From: Candidatus Poribacteria bacterium
Lineage (GTDB): Bacteria > Poribacteria > WGA-4E > JAJDTR01
NCBI GenBank assembly: GCA_022827055.1
Contig: JAJDTR010000097.1
Span: forward strand, 1 to 64,000
DNA: 64,000 nt
Reading direction: 5' to 3'
Under the pieces are notes generated by a model. It was given only the letters and a program-made list of their open reading frames with translations, did not search any database and was not told the origin of the DNA. The position numbers were made by a program, and so were the translations under genes. Within the stretch, counting starts at the first letter, position 1. Every line of letters begins with the position of its first letter. Below, piece by piece: positions 53,235-62,655 of this stretch.

Positions 53235-55664
53235 ATGGACGTTAAGCGCATTCCCATTCGAAATGTCGACGAGACGGAATTAACTCGAATCAGTCGCGAA
53301 GGCATGTTGTCGCTCAACCTCGCCGAAATGAAAGCGATTCAGAGTTATTTCATCCAACAAGGCCGGGAACCGACAGACGTCGAAATCGAGACAATCGCGC
53401 AGACTTGGTCAGAGCACTGCGTGCACAAAACCTTCAAAAGTCGAATTGAGTACGCGGAGAACGGCGGGACAGTAGAAGTCATTGACGGACTGTTCAATTC
53501 GTACATTCGCCGCGCGACTGAGGAAATTGGCAAAGACTGGTGCGTTTCAGTTTTTGTGGACAATGCGGGAATCGTTGAATTTGACGATGAGTATAACATT
53601 GCGTTCAAGGTCGAAACCCACAATCACCCGTCCGCCATCGAACCTTACGGTGGCGCCGGTACGGGAGTCGGAGGGGTCATACGGGACAGTCTCGGCACGG
53701 GACTCGGTGCCAAACCGATTCTGAATACTGACGTGTTCTGCTTCGGTCCGTTAGATTTAGCCTACAATCAACTGCCCACGGGAAGCCTCCATCCACGCCG
53801 TGTCTTCAAAGGTGTTGTCGCCGGAGTGCGGGATTACGGCAATCGTATGGGTATTCCTACCGCGAACGGTGCAATTCTGTTCGACTCGCGGTTCACGGGT
53901 AATCCGCTGGTTTTCTGCGGCAATGTCGGATTGATCTCAAAAAATCGATGCGCGAAATCTGTGCATCCCGGGGATCTGATTCTCGCGGTCGGCGGACGCA
54001 CCGGTCGTGACGGCATCCATGGCGCAACGTTCTCTTCTCTGGAACTGGACGACGCCTCCGAGAACCTTGGCAGCGTTGTGCAGATTGGTAATCCCATTAT
54101 GGAGAAGAAAATTGTTGACGTATTGATGGAAGCGCGTGATAGGGGACTATTCCGATCCATTACCGACTGCGGCGCCGGGGGATTTTCATCGGCCGTGGGA
54201 GAGATGGGAAAAGACACCGGAGCAGAGGTTCACCTAGAGAACGTGCGGTTGAAATACGAAGGACTTGCACCGTGGGAAATCTGGCTTTCCGAAGCACAGG
54301 AACGGATGGTGTTGGCATTGCCCCCGGAGAACCTCGAAGCAATGATGGAGTTATGCGACGCCGAATTGGTCGAAGCCACCGTGCTTGGAGAATTTACGGA
54401 TAGCCGGAAATTACGTGTGTCCTATGGCGGGAATCTTGCCGCAGAATTGGATATGCACTTCTTGCATGAAGGGCTGCCGACACTTACTAAGAAGGCAGTC
54501 TGGGAGATGCCATGTTTTCCGGAGCCGCCCGATAGAACGGTCGTTACCGGGAAAAATGGAGTGTTAGATGGTAGCAACGTCCCGGATTTCACACAGGATC
54601 TTTGCGCGATTCTTGGAAGTCCCAATGTTGCGAGCAAGGAGTGGGTCATCCGGCAGTACGACCATGAGGTACAGGGCGGGGTTGTACTCAAACCGCTTGT
54701 GGGTGTAGAGAACGATGGGCCAAGCGATGCTTGCGTCGTTACACCGGTGCTCGGTTCGCATAAGGGAGTTATCGTTGCAAACGGTATCAATCCCAAATAC
54801 AGCGACATAGACCCGTACCACAGCGCGGCCGCGGCAATTGATGAAGCGCTCCGAAATGTCATTGCCGTCGGCGGGAAACTTGAGTCCACGGCGCTGCTCG
54901 ACAACTTTAGTTGGGGGAATCCCGACAAACCCGACCGCCTCGGCGGGCTTGTGCGTGCGGCGAAAGCCTGCTACGACATTGCGACCGCCTACGGAACCCC
55001 GTTCATCTCCGGAAAAGACAGTCTCTACAACGAATATCGCGATACCACAACCGGCAAACAACTCGCTATTCCATCAACGTTGCTAATCTCTGCATGCTGC
55101 GTAATACCTGATGTAAAAAGGGCAATCACGATGGACGCCAAATCACCGGGAAACCTGATCTATGTCCTCGGGAAAACTTACCGCGAACTCGGAGCCTCGC
55201 ACTACTACGATATACACGGATTCGTCGGGAACAGTGTTCCCATTGTTCGTCCCGAAGAAGGGAAAGCCACCATGGTGGCGTTGAGCCGAGCAGTTGAGGA
55301 GCGGTTGATATACTCCTGCCACGACTGTTCTGAAGGGGGCATCGGCGTTGCCGCTGCGGAGATGGCTTTCTCAGGGGGATTCGGGATGGAACTCAATTTG
55401 GCGTATGCGCCGCGCGATGCAGAGGTCATTGGTGATGACGTCCTCCTTTTTGCCGAATCTAACAGCCGATTCATCCTCGAAGTCTCGCATGAGAATCGCG
55501 CCGCATTCGAAGAACGCATGGAGGGTGTGCCGTTTGGTTGCATTGGAAGCACTATCGAACAGCCGGAATTCGTCGTCAAGGGCATCGGTGGTGAAACGGT
55601 TATACAGACGCAGATTTATCAACTGAAAGAGGCTTGGCAGAGCACCTTCCGCGACGGCGGATAA
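53235..55664 (+). CDS. purL: Phosphoribosylformylglycinamidine synthase II PurL
   Basis: An 809-residue FGAM synthase large subunit of purine synthesis. TIAQTWSEHCVHKTF, KVETHNHPSAIEPYGGAGTGVGGVIRD, FCGNVGLI, GSVVQIGNPIMEK, TDCGAGGFSSAVGEMG and ATAYGTPFISGKDSLYNEY are the ATP and substrate segments. It is longer than the common small PurL (about 740) but has no PurS or glutaminase fused on; the glutaminase PurQ is encoded 24 bases downstream. No good ribosome binding site precedes the ATG. PurS is not in the window. Confidence 0.93.
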   Translation: MDVKRIPIRNVDETELTRISREGMLSLNLAEMKAIQSYFIQQGREPTDVEIETIAQTWSEHCVHKTFKSRIEYAENGGTVEVIDGLFNSYIRRATEEIGKDWCVSVFVDNAGIVEFDDEYNIAFKVETHNHPSAIEPYGGAGTGVGGVIRDSLGTGLGAKPILNTDVFCFGPLDLAYNQLPTGSLHPRRVFKGVVAGVRDYGNRMGIPTANGAILFDSRFTGNPLVFCGNVGLISKNRCAKSVHPGDLILAVGGRTGRDGIHGATFSSLELDDASENLGSVVQIGNPIMEKKIVDVLMEARDRGLFRSITDCGAGGFSSAVGEMGKDTGAEVHLENVRLKYEGLAPWEIWLSEAQERMVLALPPENLEAMMELCDAELVEATVLGEFTDSRKLRVSYGGNLAAELDMHFLHEGLPTLTKKAVWEMPCFPEPPDRTVVTGKNGVLDGSNVPDFTQDLCAILGSPNVASKEWVIRQYDHEVQGGVVLKPLVGVENDGPSDACVVTPVLGSHKGVIVANGINPKYSDIDPYHSAAAAIDEALRNVIAVGGKLESTALLDNFSWGNPDKPDRLGGLVRAAKACYDIATAYGTPFISGKDSLYNEYRDTTTGKQLAIPSTLLISACCVIPDVKRAITMDAKSPGNLIYVLGKTYRELGASHYYDIHGFVGNSVPIVRPEEGKATMVALSRAVEERLIYSCHDCSEGGIGVAAAEMAFSGGFGMELNLAYAPRDAEVIGDDVLLFAESNSRFILEVSHENRAAFEERMEGVPFGCIGSTIEQPEFVVKGIGGETVIQTQIYQLKEAWQSTFRDGG

Positions 55665-55688
55665 TGGGTAAATGTATACGGAGGCATA

Positions 55689-56471
55689 GTGGGGCCAAAA
55701 GTTCTAGTCCTTCGCACAGCGGGCACCAATTGCGATTACGAAACCGAATACGCCTTTCAGATTGCCGGTGCGGAAACGGCGCTGATTCACATTAACAATC
55801 TAATCACCGGGCGTGCGAACCTAGATGAATATCATATCCTTGCCCTCCCTGGTGGGTTTTCTTACGGCGACGATGTCGCGGCGGGGATACTGTTGGCGAA
55901 TGAGATAAAACACAAACTCGGGGACCTCCTACGAAATTTTGTTGATTCCGGTAAGTTAATCATCGGTATCTGCAACGGATTTCAAGTGTTGGTGCGGGCA
56001 GGTCTACTACCGGGATTCAACTCCCAAATTGCACAGGAAGCAACCCTCGCCTTGAATACCTCAGCCAAGTTTGAATGCCGGTGGGTGCACTTGGAAACAC
56101 AGCAGACCGCCTGTGCATTCACGCAAGGGTTAAAGCAAAGGATTTTTCTCCCAATTGCTCATGCCGAAGGACGCTTTACAGCCCCCAATCAGATTCTGGA
56201 TGAGCTCGAGTCTAACCGGCAAGTGGTGTTTCGCTATGTGGCTCCAAATGGAAAATCCCCTTTGTATCCCGATAATCCAAATGGATCCGACCTCCAAATC
56301 GCCGGAATCTGCGACCCTACCGGTCGAATCTTCGGAATGATGCCTCATCCGGAACGATTTCTCACACGGCTGAACCATCCGCACTGGACACGCGAACATC
56401 TCCCCGAGAAAGGGGATGGGTTCAACATTTTTCAGAATGCCGTCACCTTTGTACGGCAGAACTTTTCGTAG
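55689..56471 (+). CDS. purQ: Phosphoribosylformylglycinamidine synthase I PurQ
   Basis: A 260-residue class I glutamine amidotransferase supplying ammonia to PurL. VLVLRTAGTNCDYETEYAF start, LALPGGFSYGDDVAAG, the nucleophile cysteine in GICNGFQVLVRAGLLPG and the His/Glu pair in GMMPHPERF. It starts with GTG; GGAGG lies five bases ahead. Length is about 30 residues above the usual 225-235. Confidence 0.93.
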   Translation: MGPKVLVLRTAGTNCDYETEYAFQIAGAETALIHINNLITGRANLDEYHILALPGGFSYGDDVAAGILLANEIKHKLGDLLRNFVDSGKLIIGICNGFQVLVRAGLLPGFNSQIAQEATLALNTSAKFECRWVHLETQQTACAFTQGLKQRIFLPIAHAEGRFTAPNQILDELESNRQVVFRYVAPNGKSPLYPDNPNGSDLQIAGICDPTGRIFGMMPHPERFLTRLNHPHWTREHLPEKGDGFNIFQNAVTFVRQNFS

Positions 56472-56546
56472 GGCTAAGGGTTGATAAGATAGCACATCTC
56501 AAGCGATTCACGCATTATTCTCTTCTGTCTTGTGAAAGGATGGCAC

Positions 56547-57014
56547 GTGGAACCCTCGTTGAAGAAAAAAGCGGCAACTCAACCTGACAAACTCCACCGC
56601 CATCACCTGCCGTTTTACATGCGACTTCCAATTGTGGTCTCGTTCATTGTGGTTTCGATTGTCGGTCAGATTGCATGGACTGCCGCCGTCAATCTAAGTC
56701 GCGTCGACACGGGCTGGTGTAGCGTCGGTTTCGCCACGGGGATTGTTCTCGGTTTTATACAGGGAAAATGGACAGGGCGAATGTGGGAGCGGGATTACAT
56801 GCGTGTCTTGACGCGAGAGATTACATTTTGGGATGCAAGGGGGGCGAAAGGTACAACCATCTTTGTAATTCTCGCGCTCGGTATGCCGGTACTCTTTGGA
56901 TTGTTGATTCGGCAAACCTACGGCATCTTGGCAGGGCTTCAATCGTATGTTTTTGGGTTTGTCGGCGGGATGAATTTGGCGCTGGCGCTATGGGTGCGGC
57001 GGTTGCCCCGGTAA
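56547..57014 (+). CDS. Small membrane protein of unknown function
   Basis: A 155-residue protein with four hydrophobic segments (around LPIVVSFIVVSIVGQIAW, VGFATGIVLGFIQG, TTIFVILALGMPVLFGLLI and LQSYVFGFVGGMNLALAL). The start is GTG at 56547 behind AAAGGA; an earlier GTG at 56532 is in frame. It lies 75 bases after purQ and may be read from the same transcript. Family not recognised. Confidence 0.65.
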   Translation: MEPSLKKKAATQPDKLHRHHLPFYMRLPIVVSFIVVSIVGQIAWTAAVNLSRVDTGWCSVGFATGIVLGFIQGKWTGRMWERDYMRVLTREITFWDARGAKGTTIFVILALGMPVLFGLLIRQTYGILAGLQSYVFGFVGGMNLALALWVRRLPR

Positions 57015-57079
57015 CCGGATCTCGCTAGGTTTAGCGACCAAAGACTTAGCTGTCGATCCGTTCTCGTGGATGCGCTGCT

Positions 57080-57409
57080 TCAACGTACTTCGTATTGAAT
57101 GGCAAGATCCGTTCTGCCCTCAAGTCCCTCGGCAAACAGCGAAAGCAACTCTTCGTCGCAGCCATTCTCGGCAAGAAACGCCAAAACGTCTTCGTCGATA
57201 TAGAATTCCTCGTCTTCAACCCCTTCCTCGGCTAAGTTATCAATTAAGAATTGTACCTGATCGTCCGTGATTATACCCATTTCTTCCTCTTTCTCGGAAT
57301 CTATCAAGTAAAATATCTCATCCATTGCTCTGTCCATCCACTGAAATTCGCCGAGGCGAAAGTAGCGTAACGCGATGAGAATTGTATCAGAAACAGCGGC
57401 ACTTTTCAT
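57080..57409 (-). CDS. Small acidic protein of unknown function
   Basis: A 109-residue, strongly acidic protein (repeated EEE/DE clusters, for example DNLAEEGVEDEEFYIDED and LLSLFAEGLEG). No ribosome binding site stands out before the ATG at 57409 or the internal ATG at 57337. The coherent composition without a competing frame supports a gene, but evidence is weak. Divergent from the metallo-hydrolase-cupin gene. Confidence 0.5.
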   Translation of the reverse strand: MKSAAVSDTILIALRYFRLGEFQWMDRAMDEIFYLIDSEKEEEMGIITDDQVQFLIDNLAEEGVEDEEFYIDEDVLAFLAENGCDEELLSLFAEGLEGRTDLAIQYEVR

Positions 57410-57441
57410 CTTAAAAGTATTTTTTGACGAAGGAGTCTCAC

Positions 57442-58503
57442 ATGAAACAACTTATGTATTCCGACATCTATAGCTGGTCAATCTTCAGCGAGATGCGCCA
57501 ACTCGATTTTAACGGACATTTGTGGGTTCGTCCTGAGGGCAACATCCTGATCGATCCCGTGCCTATGATTGATTCGGATCTGGAGCAGATGGTCGCCCTC
57601 GGCGGTGCGGAGATGATTGTCATTACGAATTGCGACCACGAACGGGAAGCCGTAAAATTTCGAGAGATTACGGGGGCGCAGATCGCCGTTCACGATGCCG
57701 ACGCGGGTGCGCTTTCTACGAAGGTGGATCGGTTACTCACCGATCAAGAGGAGATTGTGCCCGGTTTAACAGCGATTCGTCTGAAATACGGAAAAAGTGA
57801 TGGAGAAATCGCGCTTTATTTCTCCGAACAAGGTATCGTATTGGCTGGGGATTTGATTGTCGGCGCGCCAATGGGACATCTCTCTTTGCTGATGGACGAT
57901 AAATTGGAAGATCCGGCAAAAGCGGCATTGGAAATCCGCAAGATCCTCGCTCTCTCGTTCGACACTATTCTTGTCGGTGACGGTCATTCCATCCTTCGAG
58001 ATGGGCGGCGACAGTTGGTCGAATGTCTAGAACGCCGCAATGATATCTACATCAACCGAATAAACCTAAACGAGATTGAATGGGAAAAAAGAGATGTGCC
58101 TCCTCCGTACAACTTCATGGATAAGGATATCGATCCCCTTATCGGGGCACGGGGGCTGGGCTATCGACTCATACGGTTGGAGCCCGGCAAATCGAGCTAT
58201 CCGATGCATTTGCACAATTTTGGTGAGGAGATGTTTTACGTCATGGAGGGGAGTTGTAAGTTAGAAACGCCACGTGGCAATCTGACGGTTTCACGAGAGG
58301 ATTTCATTGCTTTTCCTCCCGGGCAGGCGGGCGCGCACAAGTTTGTGAATGACGGGGAAACATCCTGTACGCTACTTGCCGTTGGCATTCAGTTGCCGCA
58401 CGATGTCAGCGAATACCCGGACTCCGACAAGATATTCCCTTTTGTGGCGGGACGTATTTTCCGCAAATCGGAACACCTAAGTTATTGGGATGGCGAGCTG
58501 TAG
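57442..58503 (+). CDS. Metallo-beta-lactamase-fold protein fused to a cupin
   Basis: A 353-residue two-domain protein. Residues 1-210 follow the metallo-hydrolase fold (GHLWVRPEGNILIDPVPM, VLAGDLIVGAPMGHLSLL, ILVGDGHSIL), but the usual HxHxDH is TNCDHEREA. Residues about 235-330 are a cupin (YPMHLHNFGEEMFYVMEGSCKLETP, then AFPPGQAGAHKFVND) with a complete HxH...E...H metal set. GAAGGAG lies seven bases before the ATG at 57442, preferred over 57424. The combination suggests sugar- or small-molecule-linked chemistry; substrate unknown. Confidence 0.8.
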   Translation: MKQLMYSDIYSWSIFSEMRQLDFNGHLWVRPEGNILIDPVPMIDSDLEQMVALGGAEMIVITNCDHEREAVKFREITGAQIAVHDADAGALSTKVDRLLTDQEEIVPGLTAIRLKYGKSDGEIALYFSEQGIVLAGDLIVGAPMGHLSLLMDDKLEDPAKAALEIRKILALSFDTILVGDGHSILRDGRRQLVECLERRNDIYINRINLNEIEWEKRDVPPPYNFMDKDIDPLIGARGLGYRLIRLEPGKSSYPMHLHNFGEEMFYVMEGSCKLETPRGNLTVSREDFIAFPPGQAGAHKFVNDGETSCTLLAVGIQLPHDVSEYPDSDKIFPFVAGRIFRKSEHLSYWDGEL

Positions 58504-58544
58504 ATAGCGTGCCAGCTACTATAGTCCGTATTTACACATATTTA

Positions 58545-58680
58545 TACCATTTCGCTTAAATATCAGTGCATATGATGTTTTAATTGCATCATTCTCTTTC
58601 TCCGTAGGCGGGTCATCTTGCCCCGCATTGAAACACCTTAATTCACGTCGTTTATGCAACGTCAATTTAGAGAAATGGTA
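58545..58680. mobile_element. Miniature inverted-repeat element, family B, copy 2 (136 bp)
   Basis: Left end TACCATTTCGCTTAAATA and right end ATTTAGAGAAATGGTA are inverted repeats flanked by TTA on both sides (58542-58544 and 58681-58683). Shares the ends and the CCGTAGGCGGG interior with the copy at 14791-14992. No coding capacity. Confidence 0.8.
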
Positions 58681-58766
58681 TTAGGACTTACTCAGTTGAA
58701 CATCCTGAGTTCGTAGCAGGGCAATTCATTGCTCGTTTCTACGCGGAATCGCACGGGATGTCAATG

Positions 58767-58794
58767 GCAGTAGCGCAATGAATTGCGCTACTGC
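58767..58794. repeat. REP-like palindrome
   Basis: GCAGTAGCGCAAT and ATTGCGCTACTGC are perfect 13-bp arms separated by GA. About 45 bases upstream CGTAGCAGGGCAATTCATTG...TCTACG is an imperfect version of the same hairpin in the other orientation, so the pair resembles a BIME-type arrangement. The rest of 58504-58921 holds only the family B element. Confidence 0.6.
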
Positions 58795-58921
58795 AAACCG
58801 AACTATGTTAGTCGAATATGTATAGTTATTGGTTGAAGCGACTATAGCAAAAGACGGGGAAATTGATATGAGTCACACGGTGCTGTCCAACGCTGCGGTC
58901 GAAGGCAGTGATTTCATCGAA

Positions 58922-60703
58922 TCAGTTCTTAACGCAAAACAGTAAGCCGTCTCCAGCCGCAAACTCTCGTGTAAGTTTGCCTGTCGGACGAGAATATCCC
59001 CCACTCGTCTGTTCGTTCCCGGTCTGCTTCGAAACCTCGAGAAGTTCGTCAGGAGCAGTACGAAACTGCAACTGCAGCACCGCTGGTTCGATGAAATCCC
59101 TATTTACTACCATCATGTAAGAGTAACCGGTTTCGCTCGTGAATTCGCCAACTAGCCACATTCCGCCGCTGATGGATTCCACAAGCGTCGATTCGTCGAT
59201 TGATCGAGTCATTACCGGTAACGGCTCTGTATGGTAAACCCCCGTAGAGTTTAGCCGCAGTAGCGTCGGAGCCCACGCGAGTACCTCGCCGTTGAGGTAT
59301 TTCAGCATCGAGTAGTGGCGTGTCCTGGTACCGTCCCGGTTGATGACCATATCTTCCCAACTTGTCATGTTCCCGTAGCTAGCTTCGGTCAGATAGGTGA
59401 ACCATCCCAGCGATCTTGCGCCGTAAGCGAGTGTCGTGAACGCCTGCCATCGTAGTTCTGCTTCGTTGGCGCCTCGGACTCCCATGAAGACTCCCACCGA
59501 AACGATTACGCCGAATTCTATGTCCGCCTCAAGTGTATGCTTTCGCACGATTTCTAGATTGGGGAAGTAATCGCCCTCTTTATTTGGACCGTACCAACTG
59601 TTTACATGGATTTTCCGGTCATGACCGAGCATGCAGTAGTGATCGTAGGTGATCATTTTCGGTTTTACAATCTCAATATATGACTTGATATGATGATCGT
59701 ACTCATCAAGCGAGGCGCGTCCGTATGTAGGAATCAGATTCACCCAGAAGAACTTGGACGGCGCTAACCGCTCGACCCGTTCATTGAGTTCCGCCAAACC
59801 CGGAAATGCGTCCTCATGGGGTTCATCCACTCCGAAAAACCACCAGAGCATCGGATCTTTGCCCAACTCAGCCAGCGCTGCGTCGTCTTTGGGGAGCCCA
59901 CCCTCAAGGAAGTATTTCACGCCAAATCCGGGCTTTTTTCCTAGCTTGCTCCGGCTCCCCATGTTGAAATTCGCGAGCGCATACTGGGAGTGGTGGAGAT
60001 CGGAATCGATGTTACTCCCCGGCTCCTCTTGACGGCCGCTAGGGGGTAGGATGGCATAGATAGGAAAGAAATCCGCATCGGGCACTTGTTGAATGGAGAA
60101 CTCTTCCTCAAAGTCCATGATCTTGCCCTGCCGGAGAGAGAAATCATCAAAACGCAGCCGGCCGCCCACCCAACGGCGGAAGATCTGAATCTGCAACTCG
60201 TGAGAGCCATCCGGAGAGCGTACCTCCTGGTAAAACTCGATCCATCTATCCTGAGTATCCGGTAGCGCGATTGTGAATGAACCGATTTCTTCCTTATTCG
60301 CGTCCAGCCAATTGCCGACGAAAGACACCCCCTCGGCATCCATCCATCTCTTGTCTGTAGTCGTTCCTTGACAAGTCGATGCGTAATAGCCCTTAAAGAG
60401 ATAGTCCTGGTTCGCTGATACGCCAAATGCGGGACTAGCCAGCGTCGTAAGAGCAATCGGTGTCGTCGGTTCCAACTCTAAGCAGTAACCTTCGCCATTT
60501 CGACCGGGGCTCGACCTGTGAATCTTCTCTTTGACCATTGGCTGGTTCCATATCTTGGATGTCCAGCCCGTTGGCAGGTCGCCATCGAAGTTGTCGAAGT
60601 TGGGATTTGGAAATTGGTTTACCGTTTTGCCATACGCTGTGTTTCCCAAGCTAGAGTACAAAACAAACGCAACGATTCCCGCACATGTAATTCCTGTAGT
60701 CAT
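58922..60703 (-). CDS. Secreted glycoside-hydrolase-like protein
   Basis: A 593-residue exported protein with a signal peptide of about 25 residues (CAGIVAFVLYSSLGNTAYG). Residues about 28-210 look like a jelly-roll carbohydrate-binding domain (PNPNFDNFDGDLPTGWTSKIW start, RFDDFSLRQG end). Residues about 225-500 look like a TIM barrel (LWWFFGVDEPHEDAFPGL with candidate acid residues, MITYDHYCML, VGVFMGVRGANEAELRWQAF) and a C-terminal beta domain. The plan is that of beta-galactosidase/GH42-like enzymes; the exact family is not certain. First candidate of the catabolic run, reading toward lower coordinates away from it. Confidence 0.62.
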   Translation of the reverse strand: MTTGITCAGIVAFVLYSSLGNTAYGKTVNQFPNPNFDNFDGDLPTGWTSKIWNQPMVKEKIHRSSPGRNGEGYCLELEPTTPIALTTLASPAFGVSANQDYLFKGYYASTCQGTTTDKRWMDAEGVSFVGNWLDANKEEIGSFTIALPDTQDRWIEFYQEVRSPDGSHELQIQIFRRWVGGRLRFDDFSLRQGKIMDFEEEFSIQQVPDADFFPIYAILPPSGRQEEPGSNIDSDLHHSQYALANFNMGSRSKLGKKPGFGVKYFLEGGLPKDDAALAELGKDPMLWWFFGVDEPHEDAFPGLAELNERVERLAPSKFFWVNLIPTYGRASLDEYDHHIKSYIEIVKPKMITYDHYCMLGHDRKIHVNSWYGPNKEGDYFPNLEIVRKHTLEADIEFGVIVSVGVFMGVRGANEAELRWQAFTTLAYGARSLGWFTYLTEASYGNMTSWEDMVINRDGTRTRHYSMLKYLNGEVLAWAPTLLRLNSTGVYHTEPLPVMTRSIDESTLVESISGGMWLVGEFTSETGYSYMMVVNRDFIEPAVLQLQFRTAPDELLEVSKQTGNEQTSGGYSRPTGKLTREFAAGDGLLFCVKN

Positions 60704-60787
60704 AGCAATTTCTCTTTCTATTTACGATGATTCTGCCTCAGAACTTAGGGGTAACTGCATCTCCCATAGCACCTAATGCCCATGTCG

Positions 60788-61777
60788 CTATCGCTGAGTT
60801 GCCCGGATGTATTCTTGATCTACGGCTCCCATTGTTTCTACGAAGCCCTGTCCTTCGAATAGACGGATTAACGGCGCACCTTCGTCAAAGGGGTGGATGC
60901 CTCCGTTGGTGTTGGCGTGAGTCAACTCGCCCAATAACTGCCGGCGCACCGGATTGCATTTAGCGGTCAATTCGGGCGAGTTCCCCATTCGATCTCCCAA
61001 CCGCATCCACAGCGGCGTATAGACGTACCACAGGTTTTTCCGCCGCACGTTTGAGGTGTTGCGCGGAACACAGTGCCAAAGTGAGTTGTGAAACAGGACA
61101 GCGTCGCCAGCCTGCAGCAACAACTGCCGCGCGCCGGGAACACCGGCATCAATCTGGTCAATCTGTTTGAAGTCTGTATATGAGGTAATGGTTAGCGCAT
61201 GCTCCAAGCCCTGCGGCAATTTGGGAAAACCGGCGCGATGGCTGCCGGGAATGACCGTAAAATTACCCATATCCGGCTGAGGCACATCAGTCAGAAAGAA
61301 ACCGATTCTTGCCCATTGAAGCGGGGTCTTGCCCTCCACCGTAGGAAAATAGTACGGCTTTGAACCATCTTTATGCCACCGGTTTGCCGGTATTGGACTT
61401 GGCGGCCGCACAACGGCTTCTGCCCAAGACAGCTGGATTGCGGAACCTATCAACTCGCACACAACACCCAGGTGATTCGGATGGTCAATCAAGTTTAAGA
61501 AAGCGTCGCACGGCTCGGGGCGCAGTATTGTGCCAACATTGTCTTGTTCAGGCTGGAACAAACCTTCGGTAGCAGAATCTATGATGTTGACGGCGTGAAG
61601 CATGAGGTCCGGATTTCGCCCCAGTCGCCGTGACGTCTCATCCAGGCGATCAACTTCAACAGTAAGCTCTGCCACCTCCTCGCCTGATAGCGCGTTTTTT
61701 ATTACCAGATAGCCGTCCTTATCCCACTGGCTCTTCTGCTCGGGAGACATACGTTTGAATGTCATAGCTTCGTCCAT
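60788..61777 (-). CDS. Phytanoyl-CoA dioxygenase family protein
   Basis: A 329-residue Fe(II)/2-oxoglutarate dioxygenase-like protein. The KDGYLVIKNALSGEEVAELT start, the iron-binding pair in RWHKDGSKPYY, and the distal histidine with the oxoglutarate arginine in LFHNSLWHCVPRNTSNVRRK match the PhyH family. GGGAGG lies six bases before the ATG at 61777; the open frame to 61903 lacks support. Members of this family hydroxylate very diverse small molecules; the substrate here is unknown. Multi-copy families of this kind are typical of Poribacteria. Confidence 0.85.
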   Translation of the reverse strand: MDEAMTFKRMSPEQKSQWDKDGYLVIKNALSGEEVAELTVEVDRLDETSRRLGRNPDLMLHAVNIIDSATEGLFQPEQDNVGTILRPEPCDAFLNLIDHPNHLGVVCELIGSAIQLSWAEAVVRPPSPIPANRWHKDGSKPYYFPTVEGKTPLQWARIGFFLTDVPQPDMGNFTVIPGSHRAGFPKLPQGLEHALTITSYTDFKQIDQIDAGVPGARQLLLQAGDAVLFHNSLWHCVPRNTSNVRRKNLWYVYTPLWMRLGDRMGNSPELTAKCNPVRRQLLGELTHANTNGGIHPFDEGAPLIRLFEGQGFVETMGAVDQEYIRATQR

Positions 61778-61841
61778 TTCGACCTCCCGACCTAAAACAG
61801 CAAATCGCCATAGCGCAGCATGCGGCAAGATTCTCTTAATA

Positions 61842-62585
61842 CTAAGCGGAGCGGAATGCCGGAAGACCGCCCGTGGGTTTGTAGCCGGACGGTTCCAGCA
61901 CAATGATAGTCGGATGGCCGTTGTCCGACTTTGGCAACGGAAACGTCACCGTGTGGTGTCGAACGACGTAAACGGCGGAGCGCGGGTGGCGATTGAGGAA
62001 CGCGTCAACCGGTGTCATTCCCCCGGCATCGGCACCTCCAAGCGGCGGGAGACCGTAGTGCATCGGCACAATCCACGTCGGATTGAGGAACGCGATCATC
62101 ATGTCCAGCGGTCCCAACTTGACCGTGTTCATCTCGCCCACGATCGGCATCAGAACATCACATCTGTTTGCCCATGGTGCAAGTTCCTCTTCACCCAACC
62201 CGTAGCCCAAATCGCCAAAATGGGCGAACCACAAACCGCCCGCTTTGAACGCGTACATCGCGTTGTCCATAGGAGCATGATGGATATGGTCGGGTGCTTC
62301 CGCTGTGGCTATTCCTACGATGGGTTCCCCGTTGATTGTCGCGGAAGTCGCACCTGTGGCTACGTCGAGAGCGTTGATAACGCGCGGATTGTCTCGAACA
62401 AAGGCTACGTTGCTATGCGCTCTGTCGGTCAGTGAACTAACTATGACCGTGTCGGCATCAAGGCGGGATCCGTCATCTTCCAGCTTGGTTTCGTCATGAA
62501 GGTACGGGTCCATCACAATGGACGGTCTACCGTCCTCCCAGAGTCGAAAACACGCGTGGCCCACAAATTCGAGTTGCACAGACAT
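61842..62585 (-). CDS. UlaG-like metallo-beta-lactamase-fold protein with changed metal site
   Basis: A 247-residue protein with VQLEFVGHACFRLW, IVMDPYLHDETK, WFAHFGDLGYGL and WIVPMHYGLPP, as in UlaG/metal-dependent hydrolases. The expected SH-x-H-x-DH motif is replaced by SLTDRAH (residues 51-57), so two histidines and the aspartate are lost. GGAGGTCATACC precedes the ATG. It may be non-catalytic or use another metal set. Confidence 0.78.
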   Translation of the reverse strand: MSVQLEFVGHACFRLWEDGRPSIVMDPYLHDETKLEDDGSRLDADTVIVSSLTDRAHSNVAFVRDNPRVINALDVATGATSATINGEPIVGIATAEAPDHIHHAPMDNAMYAFKAGGLWFAHFGDLGYGLGEEELAPWANRCDVLMPIVGEMNTVKLGPLDMMIAFLNPTWIVPMHYGLPPLGGADAGGMTPVDAFLNRHPRSAVYVVRHHTVTFPLPKSDNGHPTIIVLEPSGYKPTGGLPAFRSA

Positions 62586-62655
62586 GGTATGACCTCCTTA
62601 ATCTTCAATCCAGAATTCGCTGAACTCGGCTGCCTGCCGCCGCCGTTTCCCGGAT

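Noticed and set aside
61755-62435. 226-codon plus-strand open frame over the UlaG-like gene
   Set aside because: Antisense shadow; the minus-strand gene has a strong ribosome binding site and family motifs.
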